A DNA stretch of 64,000 bases from Flavivirga amylovorans (GCF_030540875.1 NZ_JAUOEM010000001.1:992001-1056000); one strand, 5' to 3'. Counted from the first letter of the stretch, positions 1 through 9,560 are shown. Made by a program: numbers and translations. Notes: a model not told the origin generated them from the letters alone.

Positions 1-374
1 TCATTTTTATTACTGGTCATGGTGCAAATAAAACGGCTTGCGAATTAGCCTTCTTCAAAATATGGGAAAAACATCCAGATTTTAAAGGCATTTGTTGGAA
101 CTGGTGGAGCGATTGTGGTATCACAGGAATTCATCATGCAGATAAAGGCGAAACTGAAGTTGCTATAGCCGTTGGGACACCATCAAAAATGGATCGTGCC
201 AAAGACTTTAAAGTAGAAAAACCTTGGTATAAAATCCGTTCGCGTTATGAATTAGATGCCGAATCGGGAGGTATTAATGGATACCCAACAGAAGCCGATA
301 TTGAAAATGGAAAACAAATACGAGATAAAGCTGTGGTAGAATTGACAAAGAAGGTTCAAAAAGCATTCGATTAA
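1..374 (+). CDS. Creatininase-family protein, C-terminal part (5' end outside window)
   Basis: The reading frame is open from position 3 to the stop at 374, giving about 123 C-terminal residues; the start lies to the left. The pieces ITGHGANKT and HADKGETEVAIAVGTP match the glycine- and histidine-rich metal-site blocks of the creatininase fold (compare the family's NGHGGN and HAGxxET motifs). The family holds metal-dependent cyclic-amide hydrolases and a few enzymes on other substrates. The stop is 6 bases before the KDPG aldolase start, so the two genes are very likely co-transcribed, and a role in sugar-acid catabolism is more likely than creatinine turnover. That role is inferred; the substrate cannot be read from the fragment. 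Confidence 0.75.
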   Translation, partial: IFITGHGANKTACELAFFKIWEKHPDFKGICWNWWSDCGITGIHHADKGETEVAIAVGTPSKMDRAKDFKVEKPWYKIRSRYELDAESGGINGYPTEADIENGKQIRDKAVVELTKKVQKAFD

Positions 375-380
375 AAAATT

Positions 381-1004
381 ATGAAACATTTTTTCGAACA
401 TAAAATACTACCTGCTATCACTATTGAAGATGAAACTAAAGCAGTAAAAATTGCTGAAGCTGTTATCGCTGGTGGTCTAAATATCATGGAAGTTCCTTTT
501 CGAACTGAAGCTGCTGCTAGATGCATTAGAAAGATTGTTGATGCTTTTCCAAACTTACATGTTGGAGCAGGAACTTTATTAACACCAGAACAAGTAGTTT
601 TAGCTAAGGAAAGTGGTTCAGCATTTGGGTTGGCTCCTGGATTTAATAAAGCAGTAGTACAGCAAGCTATAGATCTCAATTTCCCTTTTATTCCTGGAGT
701 CATGACGCCTTCAGAGGTAGAATTAGCGTTAGAAATGGAATGTAAAGTGCAAAAGTTGTTTCCGGCTTCTCAAGTAGGAGGCATTAATATGTTAAAAGCT
801 TTAGCAGGCCCTTACGGGCATACAGGTGTTGCTTTTATTCCTATGGGAGGTGTATCTCTTAAAAATATGGATGAATTTTTAGCCATGCAAAATGTCATTG
901 CTATAGGCGGCTCTTGGTTGGCTACCAAACAGTTAATTGCAGATGGAGATTATAGTACAATTACAAAAAATATTAGTAAAGCAATAGGGGTTGCAGTGCA
1001 TTAA
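381..1004 (+). CDS. eda: KDPG/KHG aldolase (2-dehydro-3-deoxy-phosphogluconate aldolase)
   Basis: This 207-residue cytosolic class I aldolase splits 2-keto-3-deoxy-6-phosphogluconate into pyruvate and glyceraldehyde 3-phosphate. The length is normal for the family. Glu37 and Arg41 in IMEVPFRTEAA and the Schiff-base lysine Lys125 in VQKLFPAS match the known E45/R49/K133 triad of the E. coli enzyme, and HVGAGTLLTPEQV and IPMGGVSLKN are typical phosphate-side loops. It follows the creatininase-family gene by 6 bases. In a PUL with a lyase and a GH88 it would serve uronate breakdown (KDG to KDPG to pyruvate). KDG kinase and the isomerase/reductase steps are not in the window. The name rests on family motifs; a keto-deoxy-fuconate-type substrate cannot be excluded. 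Confidence 0.92.
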   Translation: MKHFFEHKILPAITIEDETKAVKIAEAVIAGGLNIMEVPFRTEAAARCIRKIVDAFPNLHVGAGTLLTPEQVVLAKESGSAFGLAPGFNKAVVQQAIDLNFPFIPGVMTPSEVELALEMECKVQKLFPASQVGGINMLKALAGPYGHTGVAFIPMGGVSLKNMDEFLAMQNVIAIGGSWLATKQLIADGDYSTITKNISKAIGVAVH

Positions 1005-1084
1005 GGTATATAGTAGTAGGGGCACCCTGTTATTTAGAATATTTAAGATAAATTATAACGCTTTTTATTATCAATAAAGTTAGA

Positions 1085-3235
1085 ATGAACAGACCAAAAT
1101 TAGCAATTTTATGGATTGTCGTAATATTTGTGCAATATGGCCATGCTCAAAATTCTAAAGTATTAGGTAATGCTAGTTTCCAATTTTCAGACAATACAAT
1201 TACAGTGTCTACAGGTAAAGTTGAACGAAAATGGCGTTGGACAGGAGCTGGATTTTTGACTACCAGTTATAAAAACCTGTTATCAGGAAAAGAGTGGGCT
1301 ACTTTAAAAAAATCAGATGCTAAATATGAGAGCCAGCCAATTAATATAAACAGTCGTAAAACATGGACTCAATCTGATCGAGTTCATAATAGCGATTGGG
1401 ATCTTCCTACGAAGATTGACTCAAATTCCGAGGCTAAACTTCTTTCGTTGAATTGTCTAGAAACAGATGATGAACACTTTACTTCTAATCATTTATTGGT
1501 TACTGCTCATATGGTTTACGATAGTGGTTTAGAACTTAAATACTTGATTCGAGTGTATCCAAACGCCACAGGGATTTGGACTGCTATCGAGGTAAAGGCT
1601 TTAGATTCTTTTTCATCAGATGGTATACCAGAAGACATAAATACCAGAAAGTATTATGGTTCTAGACAGCCAATTAAAATTGCTAGGACTGAATATATAC
1701 CTGTTGATTTTTCTTTGCCCAACCAAAGACGATATTGGGGCCTTTATAACGATCCTGGAAACCGTGTTAATACCAAAGATATGGTAAAGGAAAAGGTCGT
1801 ACAAGGTTGGCCTATTTTTCAAGATGAACAAAATACCTGGGCTAATGGAGTATCTATTGAATCGGATGGAGAAGGCCTGATTTTGGTTAAAGAATCTAAT
1901 AAGACAGTTAATAAATATGGGCATCAAACTGGATCTTTTTTCTGTACACCAATAGGTGTGGAAGTTACAGGATGGGGTTTGAAACCTAGTGAGATTACCT
2001 CAGAATTTAGAAGGACATGGGGGACTTGGTCTATACTCTATTCAGGAGGGGAAGACAACATGGAGTTCGCTTTAAAGCAATTTGATCGTATACGTTACCC
2101 CGTAAATTTAGAAAGGGATATGCATATTCTTATTGATACTTGGGGTAGTGATTTACAAAATGATGAGTATAAGAAGATTTATGGTCGAGAGAATTCCAAG
2201 TTTCCAGTTATTGAAAAAGAGATTAAATCGGCTTCAGATCTTGGGATTGATATTGTGCGTATTGATGATGGCTGGCAAGAAGGTGGAACAATGAGTAAAA
2301 ATTCATGGCATCCCAATACAAAGGTCGGTTACGATGCCAATTGGGGTAAAATAAAAAAAATATCGACAGATTACAATGTTCAGATAGGTCTGTGGGCTGC
2401 AGTTCGCTATATTACAGCCGAAGAATTAATCAGTAATCAAAAGAAGTTGGGTGTAGCTACTTGGAAATTCGATTTTGACAAGTTAGAAAATTGGGAATCT
2501 TTTAATGCTCGTATAAAAGGGATTCGAAAATTCATAAAAGAAACTAATTATACCACTCAAGTTTCTTGGTGTCCGGAATATGACGATCAACGCTACGGAT
2601 GGTATAATAAAAATCGTGAGTATGGTCCTATGTACTTTCAAAATATTCAAAACAATTTACCACATCATATAGTTTATGTGCCATATATTACACTTCGACA
2701 TCATTGGATGATGTCAAAATATTATAATATGAATGCGCTTCAATGTCATTGGCAAAACCCATCAAGAACTAACCCTAAATATTCTGATGCCTATTTGCAC
2801 GGTCAATCCTATGCCGCTATGTCTGCGTTTATGTCTGCTCCTTCATGCTTTATGTTAACACAATTTTTAAAACCAGAAGAAAGAGATGAATTGAGAGAAG
2901 TGATTAGTGTTTATAAAGCACATCGCAAGGAAATATTTAACTCTTTTGTTTTTCCAATTGGAGATGAACCTAATAATGCTTCATGGACAGGATTTCAAAT
3001 AGCCAATAAAGAAAACAATATAGGATATCTCATGATTTTTAGAGAACTTCATAATATTGAAGAGAAAAAAATAATGAAACTTAAGTTTTTAGATAGCAAG
3101 AAAATAAAAATAAAAGATTTAGAACGATCAGGAAGCAAAGAAATTCTTATGAATGTCGAAAATGGAAATATAGAATTGAATATTCCAAAATCTGCCGACT
3201 ATCGCTTTTTTCGATATGAAATATTAGATAATTAA
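1085..3235 (+). CDS. GH36-like (clan GH-D) glycosidase, putative alpha-galactosidase
   Basis: A 716-residue protein with a signal peptide (about residues 1-21, ending GHAQ). An N-terminal beta-sandwich region is followed by a TIM barrel containing VRIDDGWQEGG (about 393-403), IGLWAAVRY and WKFDFDKL. Asp463 in K-x-D is the probable nucleophile, as in GH27/GH36. The usual GH36 acid/base motif (SGGxRxD) is absent; the matching place reads SWCPEYDDQRYG, so an Asp there may act. The protein is probably periplasmic and removes alpha-galactose or a related sugar from oligosaccharides. It sits 80 bases after the aldolase and upstream of the MFS porter. The fold is fairly certain and the specificity is open. 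Confidence 0.75.
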   Translation: MNRPKLAILWIVVIFVQYGHAQNSKVLGNASFQFSDNTITVSTGKVERKWRWTGAGFLTTSYKNLLSGKEWATLKKSDAKYESQPININSRKTWTQSDRVHNSDWDLPTKIDSNSEAKLLSLNCLETDDEHFTSNHLLVTAHMVYDSGLELKYLIRVYPNATGIWTAIEVKALDSFSSDGIPEDINTRKYYGSRQPIKIARTEYIPVDFSLPNQRRYWGLYNDPGNRVNTKDMVKEKVVQGWPIFQDEQNTWANGVSIESDGEGLILVKESNKTVNKYGHQTGSFFCTPIGVEVTGWGLKPSEITSEFRRTWGTWSILYSGGEDNMEFALKQFDRIRYPVNLERDMHILIDTWGSDLQNDEYKKIYGRENSKFPVIEKEIKSASDLGIDIVRIDDGWQEGGTMSKNSWHPNTKVGYDANWGKIKKISTDYNVQIGLWAAVRYITAEELISNQKKLGVATWKFDFDKLENWESFNARIKGIRKFIKETNYTTQVSWCPEYDDQRYGWYNKNREYGPMYFQNIQNNLPHHIVYVPYITLRHHWMMSKYYNMNALQCHWQNPSRTNPKYSDAYLHGQSYAAMSAFMSAPSCFMLTQFLKPEERDELREVISVYKAHRKEIFNSFVFPIGDEPNNASWTGFQIANKENNIGYLMIFRELHNIEEKKIMKLKFLDSKKIKIKDLERSGSKEILMNVENGNIELNIPKSADYRFFRYEILDN

Positions 3236-3509
3236 AGTATGGGATATCTAAATTTTAAACATCTGTTTTTTACTAAAACGCATTATCATAACAACATTCT
3301 TAAAAAGTATGTTTTCTCAATTTCGAAATATGTATCTATGGTCAAATAAAGTATTGCTATTTCTTATAATGTATTGGGTAATGACCAATTTGTTATGCTA
3401 TTTTGATTTAATAGATACCAATATTATTTATCAATCATAAATATCTTTGAGTTTTAAAAGGCTTCATTTTTTCGATATAGAATACTTAGACCAATAACCT
3501 TATAAAATT

Positions 3510-4898
3510 ATGGAAAACACTAAACATTTTAACTTTAAATATATTTTGTCCATCTCTATGATATCTGCTCTTGGGGGACTGCTTTTTGGTTACGATTGGG
3601 TAGTAATTGGTGGAGCAAAACCTTTTTATGAAAGGTTTTTTGGTATTTCTGAAATACCACATCTTCAAGGTTGGGCAATGGGAAGTGCTTTAATAGGGTG
3701 TATTGTTGGAGCAGCTATAGCTGGTAAAGTCACGGAACGTTTTGGTAGAAAAAAACCTTTAGGTCTTGCCGCTTTTTTGTTTGTTGTTTCTGCGGCAGGA
3801 ACAGGTTGGTTTAATGATTTTAATTTATTTATTGTCTTTAGAGTTTTGGGGGGATTAGGTATTGGCCTGGCTTCTACAATTTCACCCATGTATATAGCCG
3901 AAGTATCGCCATCTATTTATAGAGGACGTTTAGTATCGCTTAACCAATTAGCTATAGTAATAGGGATATTGGCAGCGCAATTTATAAACTTTTTTATTGC
4001 AGATGTAGTTCCTGATAATATGACCGATTTAGAAATAATGAATTCATGGAATGGACAAACGGGTTGGAGATGGATGTTTTGGGCAGAATTAGTTCCTGCA
4101 TTTTTGTTTTTTGTACTGATTTTTGGTATTCCTGAAAGCCCGAGGTGGTTGTCAAAAAATAAAAAAATGGATTTATCAAAGAAAGTATTATTAAGTATTG
4201 GAGGTAAAGACTATGCAGAAGATGTTCAAAAAGAAATTAACGAAACATTACAAGAAACTGCAAGTGCTTTGAGCTTAAAAAAACTGTTTAAAGGGAAGAA
4301 TAGAAGCTTGATTATTATAGGTATTATATTGGCTTTTTTACAACAATGGTGTGGTATTAATGTGGTTTTTAATTATGCGGAAGAAGTATTTGCCAGTGCT
4401 GGTTATGGGGTGAGTGATGCACTATTCAATATCATTTTAACCGGGATTGTAAATCTTGTATTTACATTAATTGCTATGCAGGTTATAGATCGTTGGGGAA
4501 GGAAAAGTCTTTGGCTAATGGGGTCTTTAGGCCTATGTACTCTGTATGTTTTTATTGGATTGTTCTATTTTTTCGAGCTAAAAGGCTTCGCTTTGGTTGT
4601 GTTAATTGTAGCAGCGATTGCTGTTTATGCACTTACATTAGCCCCAGTATTTTGGGTATTGGCCTCAGAAATTTTTCCTAATAAAATTAGAGGAGCAGCT
4701 ATGTCAATAACGACAACTTCCTTATGGTTAGCTTGTTTTTTATTAACGTATAGCTTTCCTATTCTTAATAAAACTATGGGAACTTATGGTACCTTCTGGG
4801 TATATGCAGGAATATGCGTATTATGCTTTTTGTTTGTGAAATATAAAATTCCAGAAACTAAAAATAAAACATTGGAAGAGATTGAAGACCTTTGGTAA
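3510..4898 (+). CDS. MFS sugar:proton symporter (sugar porter family)
   Basis: A 462-residue inner-membrane carrier with about 12 hydrophobic segments. It carries the sugar-porter hallmarks: GGLLFGYDWVVIGGA in TM1, FGRKKPL in the loop after TM2, RGRLVSLNQL, PESPRWL near residue 209, DRWGRKSL in the second half and PETKNKTLEEIE at the C-terminus. The length is typical of XylE/GLUT-like porters. It is not of the FucP (FHS) type, so if it moves fucose it does so by a different family. It is the only inner-membrane sugar transporter in the window and probably imports monosaccharides released in the periplasm. It lies between the GH36-like gene and the AraC/DUF5107 pair. Confidence 0.9.
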   Translation: MENTKHFNFKYILSISMISALGGLLFGYDWVVIGGAKPFYERFFGISEIPHLQGWAMGSALIGCIVGAAIAGKVTERFGRKKPLGLAAFLFVVSAAGTGWFNDFNLFIVFRVLGGLGIGLASTISPMYIAEVSPSIYRGRLVSLNQLAIVIGILAAQFINFFIADVVPDNMTDLEIMNSWNGQTGWRWMFWAELVPAFLFFVLIFGIPESPRWLSKNKKMDLSKKVLLSIGGKDYAEDVQKEINETLQETASALSLKKLFKGKNRSLIIIGIILAFLQQWCGINVVFNYAEEVFASAGYGVSDALFNIILTGIVNLVFTLIAMQVIDRWGRKSLWLMGSLGLCTLYVFIGLFYFFELKGFALVVLIVAAIAVYALTLAPVFWVLASEIFPNKIRGAAMSITTTSLWLACFLLTYSFPILNKTMGTYGTFWVYAGICVLCFLFVKYKIPETKNKTLEEIEDLW

Positions 4899-4917
4899 CC
4901 CTTTAATAATCAAAAAG

Positions 4918-4956
4918 AATTTCTATTGACTTTGCCTCAGGGTTTGCATAGAAATT
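4918..4956. other. Imperfect stem-loop after the MFS gene
   Basis: Arms AATTTCTAT and ATAGAAATT pair perfectly around a 21-base loop, 20 bases after the transporter stop. No T tract follows, so it is at best a weak terminator or an mRNA 3'-end stabiliser. Confidence 0.35.
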
Positions 4957-4973
4957 GTTATTCCCATGAAATT

Positions 4974-4991
4974 ATAGATTCGCGAATCTAT
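4974..4991. promoter_or_regulatory. Perfect 18-bp palindrome, possible operator or stem
   Basis: ATAGATTCGCGAATCTAT is a perfect palindrome in an otherwise featureless 373-base gap between the transporter and the convergent AraC gene. It has the symmetry of a dimer-binding site, but no promoter is placed beside it. With no loop it would form only a poor RNA hairpin. The function is unknown. Confidence 0.35.
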
Positions 4992-5225
4992 GAGTAATTA
5001 GATTAGTATGGTTCTGTTTTTAAGATTTTAAGAGGGTAGGTTTAAAGATACTCCTTTTATTTAAAAAGTAAGTTGTAATAAAATAAAAGGAACACATGTT
5101 ATCATGCGCTCCTCTTCACTAAAAAACTAACTCAATTCACCATACTAACTTAAATAACTAAATGAGATGTTTTCTAAAATAAAAACTTAACTGTATAAGA
5201 TATGAAAATCTTAAATTATATAAAT

Positions 5226-5246
5226 AATATCCTTAAAAAGGATATT
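5226..5246 (-). terminator. Candidate terminator of the AraC gene
   Basis: AATATCCTT and AAGGATATT form a perfect 9-bp stem with a 3-base loop, 26 bases past the stop of the minus-strand AraC gene. The following sequence on that strand is AT-rich but has no clean T run. Confidence 0.45.
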
Positions 5247-5271
5247 TCCCCTATTTCAGAACATATTTAGT

Positions 5272-6147
5272 TTAATCTTTTTTAAGTCTATAAGATGAAG
5301 GCGATTTCCCCATTGTATTTTTGAATACGCGTGTAAAATAATAAGGATCTTCATAGCCTATAGTTCTTGCTATTTCATTAATCCTTAATGTACTATAGTC
5401 TAATAAGTGACATGCTTTTTGTATTCTTAAAAATGTTAAGTGCTCTATTGGAGTATGGTCTGTATGTTTTTTAAAAAGTAGGCAGAAATGAGAAACAGAA
5501 AAGCCGCAGTGAATAGCTAAATCGCGTACTGTAATATTTTGATTTAAATTGTCTTTCATATATATAGTAGCTTTGGATATGGGGTCTTTTCTGTATATCT
5601 TTCTATTTTTTCTGTATAGGGATAAATATTTTAAAGACCCTAATAAGTTAATAAGTATCACACTACTATACTCTAGGTTGTTTAAAGAAAGTCCCGCTTC
5701 TAACGTGTAATAAATTTCTTCAAACAAATGAAACTGGTCTTCTAATTTTGTATTAATATCATTATTTAAAATGCGAGGGTAGTTATATGGTAAAATGAAA
5801 TGATCGGTGTTTTCTCCTCCGAAATGTATCCAATAAATACTCCATGGCTTATCATGATTTGATGCGTATTTATGAGTAGTGTTAGGAGGTATAATGTGAT
5901 ATTGATTTTTATGAATAAAGTTCCGTTTCCCATTTATTTCTATCCAACCTGAACCTTTTACACATAAAATAAGAATATATTCCGAACAGCCTTGACCTCT
6001 TTCTCTATAGTGATATTTTGCATTGGGGAAAAAACCTACGTCTGTTACATATAATCCCCTTGTAAAAGTGTGTTTTTTTAAAATTTTAATTGATTTTTTT
6101 GGGATAACCAATATCTTTTCTCCAGTAAAACTATCCTTTTTTCTCAT
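5272..6147 (-). CDS. AraC-family transcriptional regulator with cupin sensor domain
   Basis: A 291-residue cytosolic regulator. The N-terminal half looks like an AraC-type sugar-binding cupin (YHIIPPNTTHKYASNHDKPWSIYWIHF, broken here only by reading, is the typical histidine-rich strand block, about residues 85-112). The C-terminal hundred residues hold two helix-turn-helix units (LAIHCGFSVSHFCLLFKKH and IGYEDPYYFTRVFKNTMG). It is transcribed away from the DUF5107 gene across a 137-base shared control region, so it probably regulates that gene and possibly the transporter and GH36-like genes in response to a monosaccharide. The effector is not identifiable. Confidence 0.88.
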   Translation of the reverse strand: MRKKDSFTGEKILVIPKKSIKILKKHTFTRGLYVTDVGFFPNAKYHYRERGQGCSEYILILCVKGSGWIEINGKRNFIHKNQYHIIPPNTTHKYASNHDKPWSIYWIHFGGENTDHFILPYNYPRILNNDINTKLEDQFHLFEEIYYTLEAGLSLNNLEYSSVILINLLGSLKYLSLYRKNRKIYRKDPISKATIYMKDNLNQNITVRDLAIHCGFSVSHFCLLFKKHTDHTPIEHLTFLRIQKACHLLDYSTLRINEIARTIGYEDPYYFTRVFKNTMGKSPSSYRLKKD

Positions 6148-6284
6148 AAAAATTTTTTTAAAAATAAGAAAATAATTTAGTATTATCGTAAAAATGTCTA
6201 TGTCTAATTTAGATGTTGAATACTAATTTTACAAAATTATCAATTAAGAGTATTCATTAAAAAAGTAAAAATATACTATAGAGT
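6148..6284. promoter_or_regulatory. Divergent control region between AraC and DUF5107 genes
   Basis: These 137 AT-rich bases separate two genes that start back to back. Both promoters must lie here. I see no convincing TTTG / TAnnTTTG pair and no strong symmetric operator, so the boxes themselves are not placed. Confidence 0.4.
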
Positions 6285-9200
6285 ATGGAAGTGAAAGTTT
6301 GGTCCGAAAAAGTTGTAATTCCCACGTATGAAATTGGTGAGCCTGAAAAAAATCCAATATTCTTAGAAAAACGAGTATATCAAGGCAGTAGCGGGAAAAT
6401 GTATCCTAATCCTGCTATTGAGAAAATTCATGATGATAAAATAGATAAAGAATGGTTGGGTTGTTTTCTTGAAAATGACTTTCTGAAAATAATGATTTTG
6501 CCAGAATTAGGTGGACGTGTACAAATGGCATACGATAAAACTAAAAAGCGTCATTTTGTATATTATAATGAGGTTATAAAGCCCGCATTAGTAGGGTTGA
6601 CAGGACCTTGGATTTCTGGTGGTATCGAATTTAATTGGCCGCAACATCACAGACCTAGTACTTACGAGCCTGTTGATTATAAAATAGAAGAACATTCAGA
6701 TGGTAGTAAAACTGTATGGTGCAGTGAGATAGAACGTATGTTCGGTACTAAAGGAATGGCGGGTTTTAAACTGTATCCGGACAAAGCTTATTTAGAGATA
6801 AATGCTAAACTATATAACAGAACATCCTTACCTCAAACATTTCTGTGGTGGGCTAATCCTGCAGTTGCAGTAAATGATGATTACCAATCTGTTTTTCCGC
6901 CAGATGTAAATGCTGTATTCGATCACGGGAAACGCGATGTTTCAAAATTTCCTATTGCTACTGGAACCTATTATAAATTTGATTACTCGCCAGGAACAGA
7001 TATATCAAGATATAAAAACATACCCGTGCCTACTTCATATATGGCAATAAAATCTAAGTATAATTTTGTAGGAGGTTATGAAAATGATAGTAAGGGGGGA
7101 TTGCTTCACGTAGCAAATCATCATGTGTCACCTGGAAAAAAACAATGGACTTGGGGTGATGGTGATTTTGGGAGAGCTTGGGATAGGAACTTAACAGATA
7201 ATAATGGCCCTTATATTGAATTAATGTGTGGCGTTTATACAGATAACCAGCCCGATTTTTCTTGGATTATGCCTTACGAAGAAAAGGCCTTTACGCAATA
7301 TTTTATGCCCTATCAGGACTTAGGCGTTGTTAAGAATGCATCAAAAAATGCGATGCTAAACCTTGAATTTATAGGAGATAAAGCTGCGCTTAGTGTATAT
7401 GCAACAGGAATTTATAAGCATGTATCTATAAAGGTTTTACAAGAGAATAAAGAGTTGTTGAATGATAAATTCGATTTTAAACCTGGCGTTACATATTTTA
7501 AAGACCTTACAATAGATGCAGCGGTTTCTCAAGACAGCTACTATGTTTCAGTTGTTTCAGAAGAAGGTGAATTGCTTATCGATTGGGCACCAGAAAAGAA
7601 GGAGTTTGATGATATTCCAGAAGCAGCAAAAGCAGCGAAAGCTCCAAAAGAAATTTCAACCATCGAAGAACTTTATTTAAATGGTCAACATTTAGAGCAA
7701 TATAGACATGCCACTTATAGCCCTACAGATTATTATCAAGAAGCTTTAAATAGAGATCCTGAGGATATTCGTTGTAATAATGCCATGGGATTATTATCAT
7801 TTCGTAATGGGAAATTCAGGGAATCAGAAACGTATTTTCTAAAAGCCTATCAGAAACAGATTTTAAGAAACCCCAACCCTTATGATGGTGAACCTCTTTT
7901 TAATTTAGGCTTGTCATTGCGATATCAAGGGAAGAGCCAGCAAGCCTATGAAGCTTTTTATAAATCCATTTGGAATACTAACTTTATGGATAGCGGCTAT
8001 TTCCAAATAGCCCAAATAGAAGCTCAAAATAAAGAATGGAACTTAAGCTTAGAATCCATAGATAAATCCTTAATTCGAAATTGGCATAACCACAAAGCTA
8101 GGCATTTAAAAGCGGCAATTCTAAGGAAAAACAATAATATAATCGAAGCTAAAAAACTAATTGATGCATCACTTGAATTGGATGCTTTTAATTTTGGACT
8201 CTATTTTGAAAAGTTTTTGCTAGGAGATTCTACTGCTAAAAATGATATGATAGAATTAATGCGAGGTAATATTCAAAATTATATTGAAATCTCGTTGGAT
8301 TACCATTGGGCAGGAATGTATGCTGAAGCCATCGAACTATTAAATGCTGGTATAGAACAAGAAGCTGATATTTACCCTATGGCTTTATATTATAAAGCTT
8401 GGTTTTTAGATAAATCTGGTGAAAGAAGTAAAGCAATAACTGTAGTAAAAGAATCGGAAATGTGTTTACCGGACTATTGCTTTCCAAATAGATTGGAATC
8501 TGTGTTGGCTTTGCAATTCGCTATGAAAGTGAATCCTGATGGAGCAAAAGCGCCTTATTATTTAGGTAATTTTTGGTATGATAAACGTCAGTATCAAGAG
8601 GCTTTACAATGTTGGGAAACATCTATTGAAAACGACACCAATTTTCCAACAGTTTATAGAAATTTAGCGCTTGCTTACTTCAATAAATTTAACAAGGAGG
8701 AAAAAGCACTGCATGCTCTAGAAACAGCATTTAAATTAAACAAGCAAGATGCTAGAATTTTTATGGAATTAGATCAACTCTATAAAAAACTTAATAAAAC
8801 AGTTGATTTTAGGCTACATTTCCTTGAAGAACATATAGAATTGGTAAAGCAACGCGATGATTTATATATTGAATGGGTTTATTTAAATATTTTAAAAAGA
8901 GATTTTTTAAAAGCATTCAATTTAATTATGGAAAGGAAATTTCACCCATGGGAAGGCGGAGAAGGAAAGATAACAAAAGCCTATACAGTATGTCTTGTTA
9001 ATTTGAGTAAGATCTCTATTGAGAATAAAGAGTTTGATAAGGCTATAGATCTGCTTCATAAAGCAAAAACTTACCCACCTAATTTAGGAGAAGGAAAATT
9101 ACAAGGAGCACAAGAAAATGATATTGATTTTTGGTTAGGTTGTGCCTATGAAGGAATGGGTGAATTTGAAGAAGCTAAAACGTATTGGGAGCAAGCATCT

Positions 9201-9560
9201 AAGGGGTTAAGTGAGCCTTCAATAGCATGGTTTTATAATGATCAGCAACCAGATACTATATTTTATCAAGGAATGGCTTTGATTAAACTTAAAGAAAATA
9301 AAGAAGCAACCAAGAGGTTTGATAAACTAATTAATTTTGGTAAAGAGCATATGAATGATGCCGTTAAAATAGATTATTTTGCTGTATCACTCCCGGATTT
9401 ATTAATTTGGGAAGAAGATTTAAATCAAAAAAATAAAACACATTGTAACTATCTTATGGCATTAGGGTATAAAGGGAAGAACATGAATAAAGAGTCTTTA
9501 CAATGTTTTCGCAGTATATTAAAATATGATAATGCACATATAGGAATCTTGGAGAATTAA
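6285..9560 (+). CDS. DUF5107 and tetratricopeptide repeat protein, function unknown
   Basis: A 1091-residue protein without signal peptide or membrane segment, so probably cytosolic. Residues 1-370 are a DUF5107-type region with the look of an aldose-epimerase/GH beta-sandwich: LPELGGRVQMAYDK, GPWISGGIEFNWPQHHRPST, WTWGDGDFGRAWDRNL and GPYIELMCGVYTDNQPDF, rich in Trp, His and acidic residues as in a carbohydrate site. From about 455 onward there are many TPR-like helical pairs (for example YKSIWNTNFMDSGYFQIAQI and NLALAYFNKFNKEEKAL). It sits beside an AraC regulator, which suggests a role in sugar handling inside the cell. Family literature known to me gives no firm reaction. Confidence 0.8.
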   Translation: MEVKVWSEKVVIPTYEIGEPEKNPIFLEKRVYQGSSGKMYPNPAIEKIHDDKIDKEWLGCFLENDFLKIMILPELGGRVQMAYDKTKKRHFVYYNEVIKPALVGLTGPWISGGIEFNWPQHHRPSTYEPVDYKIEEHSDGSKTVWCSEIERMFGTKGMAGFKLYPDKAYLEINAKLYNRTSLPQTFLWWANPAVAVNDDYQSVFPPDVNAVFDHGKRDVSKFPIATGTYYKFDYSPGTDISRYKNIPVPTSYMAIKSKYNFVGGYENDSKGGLLHVANHHVSPGKKQWTWGDGDFGRAWDRNLTDNNGPYIELMCGVYTDNQPDFSWIMPYEEKAFTQYFMPYQDLGVVKNASKNAMLNLEFIGDKAALSVYATGIYKHVSIKVLQENKELLNDKFDFKPGVTYFKDLTIDAAVSQDSYYVSVVSEEGELLIDWAPEKKEFDDIPEAAKAAKAPKEISTIEELYLNGQHLEQYRHATYSPTDYYQEALNRDPEDIRCNNAMGLLSFRNGKFRESETYFLKAYQKQILRNPNPYDGEPLFNLGLSLRYQGKSQQAYEAFYKSIWNTNFMDSGYFQIAQIEAQNKEWNLSLESIDKSLIRNWHNHKARHLKAAILRKNNNIIEAKKLIDASLELDAFNFGLYFEKFLLGDSTAKNDMIELMRGNIQNYIEISLDYHWAGMYAEAIELLNAGIEQEADIYPMALYYKAWFLDKSGERSKAITVVKESEMCLPDYCFPNRLESVLALQFAMKVNPDGAKAPYYLGNFWYDKRQYQEALQCWETSIENDTNFPTVYRNLALAYFNKFNKEEKALHALETAFKLNKQDARIFMELDQLYKKLNKTVDFRLHFLEEHIELVKQRDDLYIEWVYLNILKRDFLKAFNLIMERKFHPWEGGEGKITKAYTVCLVNLSKISIENKEFDKAIDLLHKAKTYPPNLGEGKLQGAQENDIDFWLGCAYEGMGEFEEAKTYWEQASKGLSEPSIAWFYNDQQPDTIFYQGMALIKLKENKEATKRFDKLINFGKEHMNDAVKIDYFAVSLPDLLIWEEDLNQKNKTHCNYLMALGYKGKNMNKESLQCFRSILKYDNAHIGILEN

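Noticed and set aside
371-703. 110-codon minus-strand frame opposite KDPG aldolase
   Set aside because: It overlaps a gene with full catalytic motifs and shows no recognisable domain.
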